This document shows positions 1-9,727 of a DNA stretch of 64,000 nt, piece after piece (within the stretch, counting starts at the first letter, position 1; the number at the start of each line of letters is the position of its first letter). The position numbers and the translations under genes were made by a program. Below the pieces are notes generated by a model. It saw only the letters and a program-made list of their open reading frames with translations. It ran no database searches and was not told where the DNA came from. Origin of the DNA: Molanna angustata (lineage: Eukaryota; Arthropoda; Insecta; Trichoptera; Molannidae); contig OY754972.1 in NCBI GenBank assembly GCA_963576475.1, forward strand, positions 33,580,556 through 33,644,555, written 5' to 3'.

Positions 1-400
1 TATTTCATGTGACTATATTTATACTGTGACTATTTTATTTTGATTTACTGTGACTATTTATTTGATGTTTCTGTGCTTTGTTTTTAATTTGGTTATTCTG
101 CCTTACTGCGGCCCCATTGGGGTGGCCTGCATGGGACAGTATTTTTCTTTTTGTTGCGAATAAGTGCTATAAAGTTTCGTTTATGTAACTTCATGTAACT
201 TGGACTTTCTTTTTATTTTTTTCTCCGTGTTTTAAAATATCTTGTTCGTAAATTAATAGTGAATATTATATCGTGTGTGTGTCTACCGGTTCATAATCAC
301 GGTTGCTATCATGTGTTTCATGTGACTTGATTTTTAAGATTCGTCTGGGTAACAATACCTTTTTTTTTCATTTGGCGGCGGTGCGCATGCGCATTGTGAA
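1..400. other. AT-rich flank, no gene seen
   Basis: No convincing reading frame. The first 60 bases carry three near-copies of a ctgtgactattt motif. A GC-rich patch at about 108-130 can fold as a short hairpin (ggccccattggggtggcc). It may be the 3' UTR of a retroelement that starts outside the window, but nothing here proves that. Confidence 0.4.
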
Positions 401-1216
401 TCACCGTGAGTGTGTTTTTTTTTAGTGCGCCGTCGAGGTGTTAACACCAGCGGGACCTTTGAAATTGTTCCCATAGGCGGCAGGAGCCTCGTTGCTTGGC
501 CGCCATCTTTGTGTCTTTCTACAGTGTGGCTATATTGTGTAGTGCCTCAGGCGGCTGTTTTTCTCACTTGTGCGCCTGAGATACGAGTGGTGGCCTTAGG
601 CGGCTTCGGCCCGTGTATCTGGCCGCAACTAGATACTTTATTGCTGCACAAGTTTTCTTGTGTGGTGCTTCAGGCGACCCGGCTCGACTCGTTTGCCCGT
701 ACCGATGTACGTTTCTCGGGCGGCCTAGCTGGGGTTGGTCGCCTGACCGAGCTGTGTGGTGTTTAGGCGGTCGGGGCTGCTACGCTTGCCCGTAGCCTAG
801 TACTTTCTCTCGGGCGGCCGGCTTGGGGTGGGTCCCCCGACCGAGGTGCTGTTGTTATCGCTACTTTGAGACTTGTCTCCTTTAATTGTTTATTAATCTG
901 AGTTTTAGTGCATGTTCTTCTGACTATTATTGTTTGTTATTAACTTTCTTTGTCTTATGCTGCAGACGCTTTTGAGAGCTCATAACGCTCTAAACAGTGC
1001 ACTACTCATTTTGGTGTCTTAATTTTATGTCTTTCGCCTGAAAAGTGAAAAATAAAAGAACACTAAGTGTTACTAGTGTTTTTTGACTGGTTTTCGGTGG
1101 GGCCTACCAGCTACGGGGCCCACGCCCTACTTTCTATAGTCCGACACGGTTAAGCGTGAGAAACCTGAACCGGTGAACTGCACATGGTCTGGACTCTGTC
1201 CAAGGGCTTCTGAAAC
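401..1216 (+). mobile_element. GC-rich 5' UTR of R1-clade LINE, with diverged subrepeats
   Basis: Much more GC-rich than its surroundings and directly upstream of the R1-type ORF1. It holds diverged repeated motifs: a 'gtgcytcaggcgg'-like element recurs near 541, 592, 664 and 758, and a 'tctcgggcggcc' block with similar following sequence occurs near 713 and again near 811. Subrepeats in 5' UTRs are common in R1/TRAS-type LINEs, where they may hold the internal promoter. Short open frames inside it look incidental. The true 5' end of the element is not defined by the sequence. Confidence 0.5.
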
Positions 1217-1786
1217 ATGTTAACACCTGAAGTTGAAGATGAAGCGGCGACTTTCACGCCGAGGCAGTCGCTCCTGAGATCGCCGAGGGGCTCTGAAATG
1301 AACGTGGAAGAGAGCAGCCAGGGCGACACTGATGCGGCACCAATGGATTCCAGCACCAGCAGGAAGAAACGTAAGAAGTGCTCGTCACCGGGGGGCTCTC
1401 CGGCGGCTGTAACTGACAAAAACATCGTAGACCAGGGTACCTTGGAGCTCATTGGATTGGCCAAAGCCATCAATGAGGAATTGGGCTGCCTGAACATGAC
1501 CAAGGCTAATCTGCAAGATAAGGCCAGGGTCAGGTCTGCATCCACGAAAATCATGGAACTGGCTGCCGCGGCGGAGGCGAAGATTGCTGCTCTCCAAGGA
1601 GAGATTAAGGGACTAAAGGCTTGCATCCCTACTATGGAAGCCCTGAAAAACAAGATGGGGAAGCCTGCTGATGGACGTCAGTCGGGCCTCCTGACGCTGG
1701 ATGAAGATGCCTGGCCTGCGCTTGGACCGGTAAATAGACGTCAGATTGCGGAGACTGAGACTTCTGAGGCTCCCTCTGCCGGGTAA
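1217..1786 (+). CDS. R1-clade LINE ORF1 (gag-like), N-terminal part only
   Basis: Encodes 189 residues: an acidic, Ser-rich N-terminus, a basic patch (SRKKRKK, about residues 48-54), then an Ala/Glu/Lys-rich stretch at about 75-145 likely to form a coiled coil. This matches the N-terminal half of R1/TRAS-type ORF1 proteins, which bind element RNA and assemble ribonucleoprotein particles. The C-terminal CCHC zinc knuckles expected of a full protein are absent. The frame stops at 1786, immediately before sequence belonging to the far end of ORF2, so an internal deletion removed the rest of ORF1, the endonuclease and most of the reverse transcriptase. Confidence 0.7.
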   Translation: MLTPEVEDEAATFTPRQSLLRSPRGSEMNVEESSQGDTDAAPMDSSTSRKKRKKCSSPGGSPAAVTDKNIVDQGTLELIGLAKAINEELGCLNMTKANLQDKARVRSASTKIMELAAAAEAKIAALQGEIKGLKACIPTMEALKNKMGKPADGRQSGLLTLDEDAWPALGPVNRRQIAETETSEAPSAG

Positions 1787-1787
1787 T

Positions 1788-2925
1788 GGGATGATCGTGG
1801 CTTATGCTGACGACGCCTTCCTTCTCATGGCTGGCGACGCGAGATTGAGCATTGAAAGACACTGAATCCGCACTCAGAATGATTAGTGAATGGGGCGAGA
1901 GAAACAGACTTTCCTTCTCTTCGGCGAAAACGGTTGGCATGGTCCTGAAGGGTTCCCTTAGCGGTAGGCGACATCCCTGTATTCGAATGGGCTTGGACGC
2001 TGTGAAGTTTGCTGAGCACACAAGATACCTGGGTGTCATAGTCGATCGCTCGGGCAACTTCATGGAGCATGTCAGGCATGTGTCTATGAAGGGAAGGGAT
2101 CTCTTTATGAAACTTCGACGCATTAACGCGTGTGAGTGGGGCATGGCCTCTGCCGAGATCGCGCGGGTTTACAGGGCAACATACGTTGCTCAGGTCACCT
2201 ACGCGGCCAGAGTGTGGGGACATCGCTTGGATGCGGGTTTGGTATGCCTGAAAATTCTTTGTGGACAGAGAGTCCCACTAATAGCAGTGACTGGTGCCTA
2301 CAAAACTGTATCGACGGACGCGCTGCCCGTATTGGCTGGAGTGCTGCCTGCGGATCTGGAGGTTAGGGAGGCTGCGGTTAGGGGTCGCTTAAGGAGGGGG
2401 CTGGCTGCTGAACATCTGGGTCTGCGTGTTGAGGCGACTGAGAGAAGTGGGGATTTCCGGATGCGAATGCAGTCATGTAGAATCAAAACTCTGCAGGCGT
2501 GGCAGGAGAGGTGGGATGGGTCGACCAAGGGCCGACTCACCCATCTTTTCCTGCCCAGTGTGGCTGACCGCCTAGGTATGTCGCATTTCAGACTGGATCC
2601 AGCTGTTGTGCAGATGATCACGGGGCACGGTGAATTCAAGGCAAAGATGTTTCAACTCGGCCTCGCCGGGGACCCTTGGTGTGTCTGTGGTGGTGGGGCC
2701 CAGGATGCGATGCACATACTCTGGCACTGTGTTTGCTTAAATGATGAAAGAGAGAGAATGATGTGTGCCTTGCTTGATGCCAGTAGACCGGTAAGTATGA
2801 CGGAATTCCTGCGTTCCCGACAAAGCTTCACGGCTTTTAGGGAATTTGTGCATGGATGGAGAGAAAAGTGGGAAGTGCTTAGAGGAGATGGTGCTGAGCC
2901 ATCAGATGAGTCTTTGTCTTCCTAG
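1788..2925 (+). pseudogene. R1-clade LINE ORF2, C-terminal part, frameshifted
   Basis: Starts abruptly at the RT motif-C region: AYADDAFLLM is read at 1800-1829 in one frame, then a one-base loss near 1858 moves the sequence to the frame open to 2925. Downstream come an R1-type RT thumb (FSSAKTVGMVLKG, then YLGVIVDRS) and a C-terminal zinc-binding motif of the form CxCGxxxxDxxHxLxxC (about 2680-2740). Endonuclease and RT fingers are missing. Together with the ORF1 piece this is an internally deleted copy, resembling the short internally deleted elements known for R1 and R2. Product inactive as RT. Confidence 0.85.
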
Positions 2926-3380
2926 TTGACTGATGATTGGAACGAAACTCGTATGTGAGTTGTGTTGTCTGTCCCCCTGGGACGCGGTGGCTGTCGGATT
3001 TACCCTCGAATCGTGCATATTTCTGCGTGTGGCTGGACTGGGTGTGCCCTTCGACCAGCACTGAATTATTTCCTTCTTGTATGCTATATTCTACCAACAC
3101 TGTTACCTTTTTGCTAACTAATTGTAATTTGTATTTCTTATTTCTTATATCTTGCCTGCGTTGCATCCTGTTATTGTATTATATTTGTACTATCATTTTA
3201 ACTGTGTCTGTTGTTTTCTTTTGCAAATTGCCTTTACTGTACTCATTCTTAGTACATGCGAATTCTTATTTTTTTTTTTTTGATCCATGCTATTCTGTAC
3301 TTTATTTCTTATATGTTTGCTATACCCTTTAATGTTTTTTTGCATATCTGTCTGGCGGTTATTCAAGATGAAAAAAAAAA
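2926..3380 (+). mobile_element. 3' UTR of the R1-clade LINE
   Basis: T-rich noncoding sequence after the ORF2 stop, ending near an A-rich run (3370-3380) where it meets the next LINE. The boundary is approximate. No other gene was recognised. Confidence 0.45.
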
Positions 3381-3384
3381 GTAT

Positions 3385-4330
3385 AATAAAGATCAAATCA
3401 ATTTCATCTCGGGTAAAGCACAACAACTGCTTTGCTTGATTGGACATTTTGGAATTGAATTAGCCGAAGCGAAGAAACCAACGAAGGTTGAGCCCGTTTT
3501 GAATACATTCAATAAAAAAAAAATACAGATTTTAAAATTTCCTCTGAAAAAAAAATGAATTCTGTCTTCTTGTCACATCAAAAGACAGCAATGCAACCAG
3601 CAAGATCCTTAAACAAAAACTTCAGGAGAAAATCAAACCCGGAAAAATTGGTGTCCGCGTCAATGCGATAAATGAAATAACTTTAAATAGGCTTATTATA
3701 AAATGTCCGGAAAAGAAAGATGCTAACTTACTAGCATCGGTCATTAATAAGGAAATTAATGACATTACCACGGAAGAAATAAAAAAGAAAAATCCTGTTA
3801 TGATACTAAAAGGAATTACAAAAGATTATAACAAAGACGACTTTTTGGAGGATATACTTAATCAAAATGAAAATATAAAACATGTCGCACAAAATTTAGA
3901 CAAGGCAGCTCTATTTAAAATTAAAAAGATAGTAAAAAGTAAATATAATGATAATGTCAATTTCATTATTGAAATGAACCCTTTAATAAGAAAAGCGATC
4001 AATATTGAAGGCAAACTGAATTTGGGATACCAGCGAGTCTATGTAGAGGATGTAAATCCTCTTTTTCAATGCTATTACTGCCTAAAATTCGGCCATACGT
4101 CAAACAGATGTCTAGAAAAACCGAAAAATAATATGTCTTGCATGCACTGTGCTGATAATCACTTTTTTAAGGACTGCAAGTTCAAAGAAAATCCACCGAA
4201 ATGTAAAAATTGTGTAAATAATAAAATTAAATTTAAACTTCAAATTGAAACAGACCACCAAGCAAACAGCAAGATCTGTCCTTACTACAAGAAAATGCAA
4301 AAAATAGCACTAGAAAAGATTGAATTTTGA
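3385..4330 (+). pseudogene. CR1/L2-like LINE ORF1 (gag-like) with zinc knuckles, frameshifted
   Basis: Codes for a Lys/Asn-rich nucleic-acid-binding protein of a non-LTR retrotransposon. The N-terminal part (to 3546) and the rest (from 3557) lie in different frames; the switch falls in a nine-A run at 3547-3555, and losing one A would join them. The C-terminal part carries zinc knuckles: a CX2CX4HX4C motif (CYYCLKFGHTSNRC, about 4069-4110), a second C-C-H-C cluster (CMHCADNHFFKDC, about 4138-4176) and a further CxxC pair. There is no clear start codon on the 5' side, so the copy is probably 5' truncated at the border with the R1-type element. ORF2 of the same element follows about 345 bases downstream. 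Confidence 0.75.
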
Positions 4331-4674
4331 CTATATTATTTTCACTTTATTCTGCGAATTTTAAATCTCAGCTCAAAGATGCCTTATCTCCCCAATTACA
4401 TAAATATTCATAACAGCCAAAGTGGTATTGTTGTCTACGTATTAGATTATATTGAAATACTATTGACTGGTACAAATAGCGATGCAGTTAAGTTGCATGT
4501 TGACAAATATATTATATAGGTACATGCACATAGCAACAATGTATAGGATACTTTCGCCTAATATATTGACATTATTAATTACTGATTTACCTATATATTA
4601 TCCAATGTCAGTCATCAAATATGTCAATATTGCAATATTGTGTCTATATAATATATACTTTTTTTATTATATAA
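4331..4674 (+). mobile_element. Inter-ORF region of the CR1/L2-like LINE
   Basis: AT-rich, noncoding stretch between ORF1 and ORF2 of the same LINE. A short open frame at 4482-4688 overlaps the ORF2 start but shows no recognisable domain. Confidence 0.5.
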
Positions 4675-7642
4675 ATGGCTACAATTGAAGAAGAAATTCA
4701 GAATATAATCGACATTGATACTATAAATATAATTGATGCATCAAAAACAAACACGAATTTCAAAGATAATTGTAAGTTAAAAATATTAAACCAAAACATT
4801 CGAAGTGTCACTAAAAATTTTGATAATTTATTAGTTACATTGGAACAAATAAAAATGAATTTTGATGTCTTCGTCCTTACTGAGTGTTGGATAAATGACA
4901 ACTTTATTGCACCTAGTATGCAAGGCTATGACGTTTTTGTGTCAAAAAACCACAAAAACCGTAGTGACGGAGTAATTGTTTATACAAAAGAAGTTATATC
5001 TGGATCAACCTTGCCTTCCTCTATAATTGAAGCAAATAGTGTATGCATACAGTGTTCGGACTCTTTGGTCATCATCGCCATTTATCGATCTCCGTCAGAC
5101 AATAATCTGACACATTTTATAACTTCATTGAACGAGTGTATATTGAAATATAATAAATACACAAACATTGTTATAGTTGGAGACTTAAATATAAATATCA
5201 TTGGAGAAAAACATCACCAAGCCGACGATTATGAGTGTCTACTTGCTGGTCACGGATTTAGATCTGCTATAAACATGCCCACTAGAGTCACAACCGTATC
5301 TCAATCTTGTATAGATCATATTTATGTGAAGACAAAATTAAATGTCTCTGCAGCTATTATTAACACGACTGTTACAGATCATTATGCTACAATGGTTGCC
5401 TTGTACACTGATAATAATAACAAAAAAGATTGTCAACAAAAATCAACGCAAATAAAATACACAGATTATGCCTCTATTAGATCATCTCTTGATACAGTGT
5501 CCTGGGATGGTCTTTTAAATGAAACAGATGTTGATAAAGCCATGGAGATATATTCAATGAAATAATCGAATTAAATGTCATAAAGTATACAACTTTTCGA
5601 ATGCTGGCTCATAAACACAGAAAGATAAAACCGTGGATCAGTATCAGTTTGGTTAAATGTCTAAATAAACGTGATAAATTACATAAACAGGCAACAAATT
5701 CGCAAAATAATACCAGGCTACAACTCTATTATAAAAAATATAGAAATATCTGCAGATCATTGCTGAAAAGGACCAAGGAAGACTACTACAAAAAAAAATT
5801 GAAGAAAACAAAGAAGATCCCAAAATTTTGTGGAATGCCGTCAAGGAAATGAACAACATAAATAAAAAACCACCAGCTCTTCTCAAAGAAGTAGAAGTTG
5901 ATAAAACAGTTATATCTGATCAAACTAAAATTGCCAATACATTAAACAATTACTTTGCAGACATTGGACAGACATTAGCTCACAAACTCTTAGATAAAAT
6001 TAAATCTGACGAACTTACGCTTGTAGAAAATAAAGAGAATGAAGTACGAATAAACAGTACATTTAGAATGAAACCTTTTCAGACTAAAGATATAATTAAC
6101 CAAATAGACAGACTAAGAAATGACAGTGCTACTGGACCTGACAAATTAGACACCAAACTATTAAAAGAAATTAAATACCAAATAGCTACCCCTTTTACTC
6201 ACGTTTGTAATTTAAGTATTTCTAGTGGCATATTCCCGAGCCATTTCAAAAGTGCTACTATAGTTCCCATTCATAAGTCCGGAGATAAGAAAAATCCATC
6301 AAATTATAGGCCAATTTCACTGCTAAATATTTTAACTAAAGTTTTAGAAAATCTAGTGAAAATCCAACTTGTGGAATATTTTGATAAGAATAAAATTTTA
6401 TCTGAAAACCAATACGGATTCAGAAAAAATAGGGGAGTGCAAGATGCAGTTTTAAATGTAACAAATACGGTACTGAAAGCCGTTGATTCAAATAAAAATT
6501 GTATAGCAGTTTTTTTAGACTTAAGCAAAGCTTTTGACACAGTATCCCATAAAGTTCTTTTAAAAAAAATAGAAAATATTGCCATAGTCAGCACTGAATA
6601 CAACTGGTTCAAATCATACATTTCTGATCGCTCTCACTCAATTAATGTAGGTAACGCAACTAGTTTCAATAGAAATATTTCTTATGGAGTTCCTCAAGGA
6701 AGTACTTTGGGTCCGGTTTTATTTTTATTATATATAAATTCCTTATGCCAACTGAATTTTCAGGGAAAATCTATTTGCTACGCGGATGACACTGTTCTTA
6801 TTTTTACTTCCGACTCATGGACAAATGTATACAAGACAGCTACTGACGGTATTAATAAAATAAAACAATGGCTAGATGCAAACCTGCTTACATTAAATAT
6901 TGACAAAACGCAATACATGACATTCAGTATAGATTCTAGACGGCAACCTAGCCAAGACAAAAATTTAATCATACATGACTGTACTCACGAGCAAAATTGC
7001 TTTTGCAAACCACTGACAAGGACTCCATTGTATAAATATTTGGGTATCTACATTGATCACAACTTAAGATGGACAGAACAAATAAACACAGTTGCAGGTA
7101 AAATAAGAAGGCTTATTTATATTTTTAAAAACATTCGCAACATAATGACTAAAAAAGACTTAAAAACAATATATTACGCGTTAGCTCAATCGATTATAAC
7201 ACACGGAATGATTGGTTGGGGTGGCGCTGCTAAAATTAATATGGATCCTCTTATTAAAGCACAAAAAGCTTTAATTAAGGTTATTATAAAAAAACCATTT
7301 ACATATCCAACAGTTCAATTATTTAATGATTTTCCAGTTTTCAACATTCCACAGTTATATATCAAAATTATTTCTATACATTTTCATAAAGATAAAACAA
7401 TTCACATCACACCGCAACACAATTACGAGACGACACGCAGGAATTTTCTCATGACTCCAAAGACAAACACGACATTCGGACAAAGACATTACTATTATTT
7501 AGCTCCAAAAATTTTTAATAAGATAAAAAGTGAAATAACGGACATACAGTTGATGAATAATTTGAAACACAAGAAAACAATAGAAACATGGATTAGAAAC
7601 AAGGGCATTATATACTGCGGAAACATGATCAAGCTACAATAG
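4675..7642 (+). pseudogene. CR1/L2-like LINE ORF2: AP-type endonuclease plus reverse transcriptase, two frameshifts
   Basis: Encodes the enzyme that nicks target DNA and copies the LINE RNA. The first segment (4675-5565) is an exonuclease-endonuclease-phosphatase domain: NQNIRS, TECWI, AIYRSP, GDLNIN and ...CIDHIY...TDHYA in the usual order. A frameshift near 5550-5565 and another in the A-run near 5784-5793 interrupt the linker. The reverse transcriptase (5828-7642) is open for 604 codons with NYRPISLL (fingers), DLSKAFDTV (motif A), GVPQGSTLGP (motif B) and YADDTV (motif C), followed by YLGIYID and a C-terminal region including GMIGWGG. Placed in the CR1/L2 group by style; Daphne-like is possible. 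A second relative is at 9728 and a third at 56540-57335. Confidence 0.85.
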
Positions 7643-7905
7643 TTTATATTTTATTTTTATAATAGGTATATTTTATAACAAGTTTTAGTTAAATACAAGT
7701 TTAATATTTTTCTGTCAGATATAACGCAAAAAAAATCTGCCACCTCGGTACAGGCTCAGCCTAGTGAGGTGGTATATACCAAATAATCCTATAAAAAAAT
7801 GTTTCATATAACTTATTTAAATTGTACTTTTTTGTAATATTTTTATTGTTTGTAACTATATTGTTATATTTTGTTTGGTTTCAATAATATAAAAAAAAAA
7901 AATAT
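7643..7905 (+). mobile_element. 3' UTR of CR1/L2-like LINE with terminal hairpin
   Basis: AT-rich 3' UTR ending in an A-rich tail (about 7891-7904). At 7739-7776 there is a long hairpin: outer arms CCACCTC/GAGGTGG enclose an inner AGG-ctcag-CCT stem. Related AGGC..GCCTAGT hairpins lie at about 45155-45190 and on the minus strand at about 56605-56645, so this is probably the RNA structure bound by the element's own RT. Confidence 0.65.
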
Positions 7906-8200
7906 ATCTCCTGTATTTATTTGTATGTTATTGCTTCACTCACATGTCAAAAAATTGTAGACATTTAGTGTCAAAAAAGATCCAGCCTATACTGCTGTAT
8001 ACAAAAAAGTTGGTATATGGTAGTAAGCGCGGGAACTTGAGGGTAAACTAATTCTTGGGGTGCGCTTCCCTGGAGGCCGCCCTTCTGGCGGTTGCGAGGG
8101 GATGCTGGTGGAGTGCTGACGTGCGGGCTGCCTGGGGTTAGCTGGTAGCTCGTAGGTCGCACTCCTCGCACCTATACGCATCTTTGCTGGCGTATTATCA
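7906..8200. other. Unassigned, AT-rich passing to GC-rich
   Basis: Nothing recognised. A minus-strand frame that covers this stretch and the following rDNA is a by-product of the high GC content there. It may include divergent 28S sequence or the 3' end of an unidentified element. Confidence 0.4.
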
Positions 8201-8814
8201 GCGGACTCGAATAGGAGACCTCTTCTCCTGTAACGAGTCTGGGTGGAGGTGGGAACGCTCTCAATGTCCCTCTCAGTCCGGATCGGCCCCTCGGACCTTG
8301 AAAATTCAGGTGAGGGATACGCGGAGATGTCGCGCCGGCTCGTACCCATATCCGCAGCAGGTCTCCAAGGTGAAGAGCCTCTAGCCGATAGAATAATGTA
8401 GGTAAGGGAAGTCGGCAAGTTGGATCCGTAACTTCGTGATAAGGATTGGCTCTGAGGGCCGTGGCGTGTCGGGCCTGGTCGGGAAGAGGGAGCCGGCCGA
8501 GACGTGGAGGCCGGGCGTGGTCGGCCGGGCGCCGTTGCGTCTGGGGCTAGTGCGTGTCGCGCGTCTCCCGTAAAAGGGGGGCCGCGGCGTCGTGCCTGTC
8601 CCGCGCTTCGGTGTCCGGTGCCGACCTTCGTCACCCGGCGCCTCGCCTTGGCTACCCCTCGGATCTTCCTCGCTGTGTGGTGCCGGCGCGTTCGCGCGCG
8701 TCTGATCACCTGTACGGCCGCCGGACGACGGTCAACTCAGAACTGGCACGGACAAGGAGAATCCGACTGTCTAATTAAAACAACGCATTGCGATGGCCCT
8801 CGCGGGTGTTGACG

Positions 8815-8848
<34 letters not shown>

Positions 8849-8867
8849 TGTGAAGAGATTCAAATAT

Positions 8868-8903
<36 letters not shown>
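8200..8903 (+). pseudogene. 28S rRNA gene fragment, ending at the R2 target site
   Basis: Recognisable 28S ribosomal RNA in the sense direction. Conserved blocks include cagcaggtctccaaggtgaa (about 8356), gataaggattggctctgagg (about 8438), a block starting ctcagaactggcacggacaa (about 8734), and tgatttctgcccagtgctct (about 8819) leading to the cgggagtaactatgactctc core. A GC-rich expansion segment lies between. Substitutions in otherwise near-invariant positions (for example caaatatgcgcggg) suggest a decayed copy rather than a working repeat. Similarity to 28S stops right after CTCTT, the point where R2 elements cleave; the expected AAGGTAGCC is absent. The 5' boundary is uncertain, being clear from about 8285 and weaker before. 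Confidence 0.85.
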
Positions 8904-9103
8904 TACTCTGCCTTGGTTCTCCGCTCCTACAGGGATGGAGAGGGGGTATAACCAATCCGGTCCCAAGCCCGGAGAAAGAGAAGACAGGGGTGGTGACAAC
9001 AAGATAGTGTCAACAAGTTCCCCACCACGAGACAATTAAGCTGTTCTTACTTCTTTCTTTTTTTCATATTGTTTTTTTTTTCATATTTCTTATTGTATGC
9101 ATC
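8904..9103 (+). mobile_element. Sequence joined to 28S at the R2 site; possible R2-type 5' end
   Basis: GC-rich to about 9040 and unlike 28S. Its position directly after the R2 cleavage point suggests the 5' end of a 28S-specific element, but no R2 protein motif is encoded nearby in frame, and the region soon becomes T-rich. Local pairings such as ccgg-tcccaag-cccgg are present. Assignment to R2 is inference from position only. Confidence 0.3.
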
Positions 9104-9727
9104 TTGCTGGCACTGCTGCTAGCAGAGTTTTCGTTTTTCTTTGTATTGTATTTTTTACTATTTTTTATATTTTTTATTGTATGTATTTACTGTCAGTGCT
9201 TATTATTTCTTTTATTTAATTTCACTGTGAATTTTATTTATACTTCTTGCTGCCGAGAAGACAAAACAATTGTTTTTGACAGGGAAGATATATTATGTTT
9301 TTTATTTCTAAAAATATCAAAATATTGTGATTCATTTAACAATAACTGCTTCCGATCTCCGCTTTGTCCAACACACTTGAACCAATACTATATCAATGAC
9401 GTTGACCGTCAAACATGCATGTTAATCTTTTTTTCAATTCTAAATGCTTCTTTGCACCTCACGCAATGTGTTGATCAATTGATGTCACCTTTTTTATTTT
9501 GTCTCAGAAATGTAAAGCTGGTTTGCAATGAAAGTGGAAGGCTCCGACCGAATGGTAGTGATCAGCTACATCGGAATGCGTGGATGTATTTTTTGCTGTG
9601 TTTTTGTATGTTGTTCGGACTATTTGAGGATATTTATGTACTCATACATCAAATATATTTGATACATAGTTATAAATTCATAGATAAATATTAAATTAAA
9701 GGCGCGAATCTGCAGTATTTACAAGAG
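9104..9727 (+). other. T-rich region before a LINE ORF2; open frame not supported
   Basis: An open frame of 196 codons (9104-9694) gives a hydrophobic, Phe/Leu-rich product explained by the T-rich composition. No domain is recognised. By position it is probably the region upstream of ORF2 in the second CR1/L2-like copy. Confidence 0.35.

Noticed and set aside
410..795. Two overlapping open frames in the GC-rich leader
   Set aside because: Cys/Leu/Arg-rich products without domains; the region is better explained as a LINE 5' UTR with subrepeats.
7987..8812. A 240-codon Arg/Ser/Pro-rich minus-strand frame and plus-strand counterparts
   Set aside because: The DNA is 28S rDNA; GC-rich rDNA gives long spurious frames.
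9104..9694. A 196-codon hydrophobic frame that might look like a membrane protein
   Set aside because: The product follows from T-rich composition and sits where a LINE upstream region is expected.
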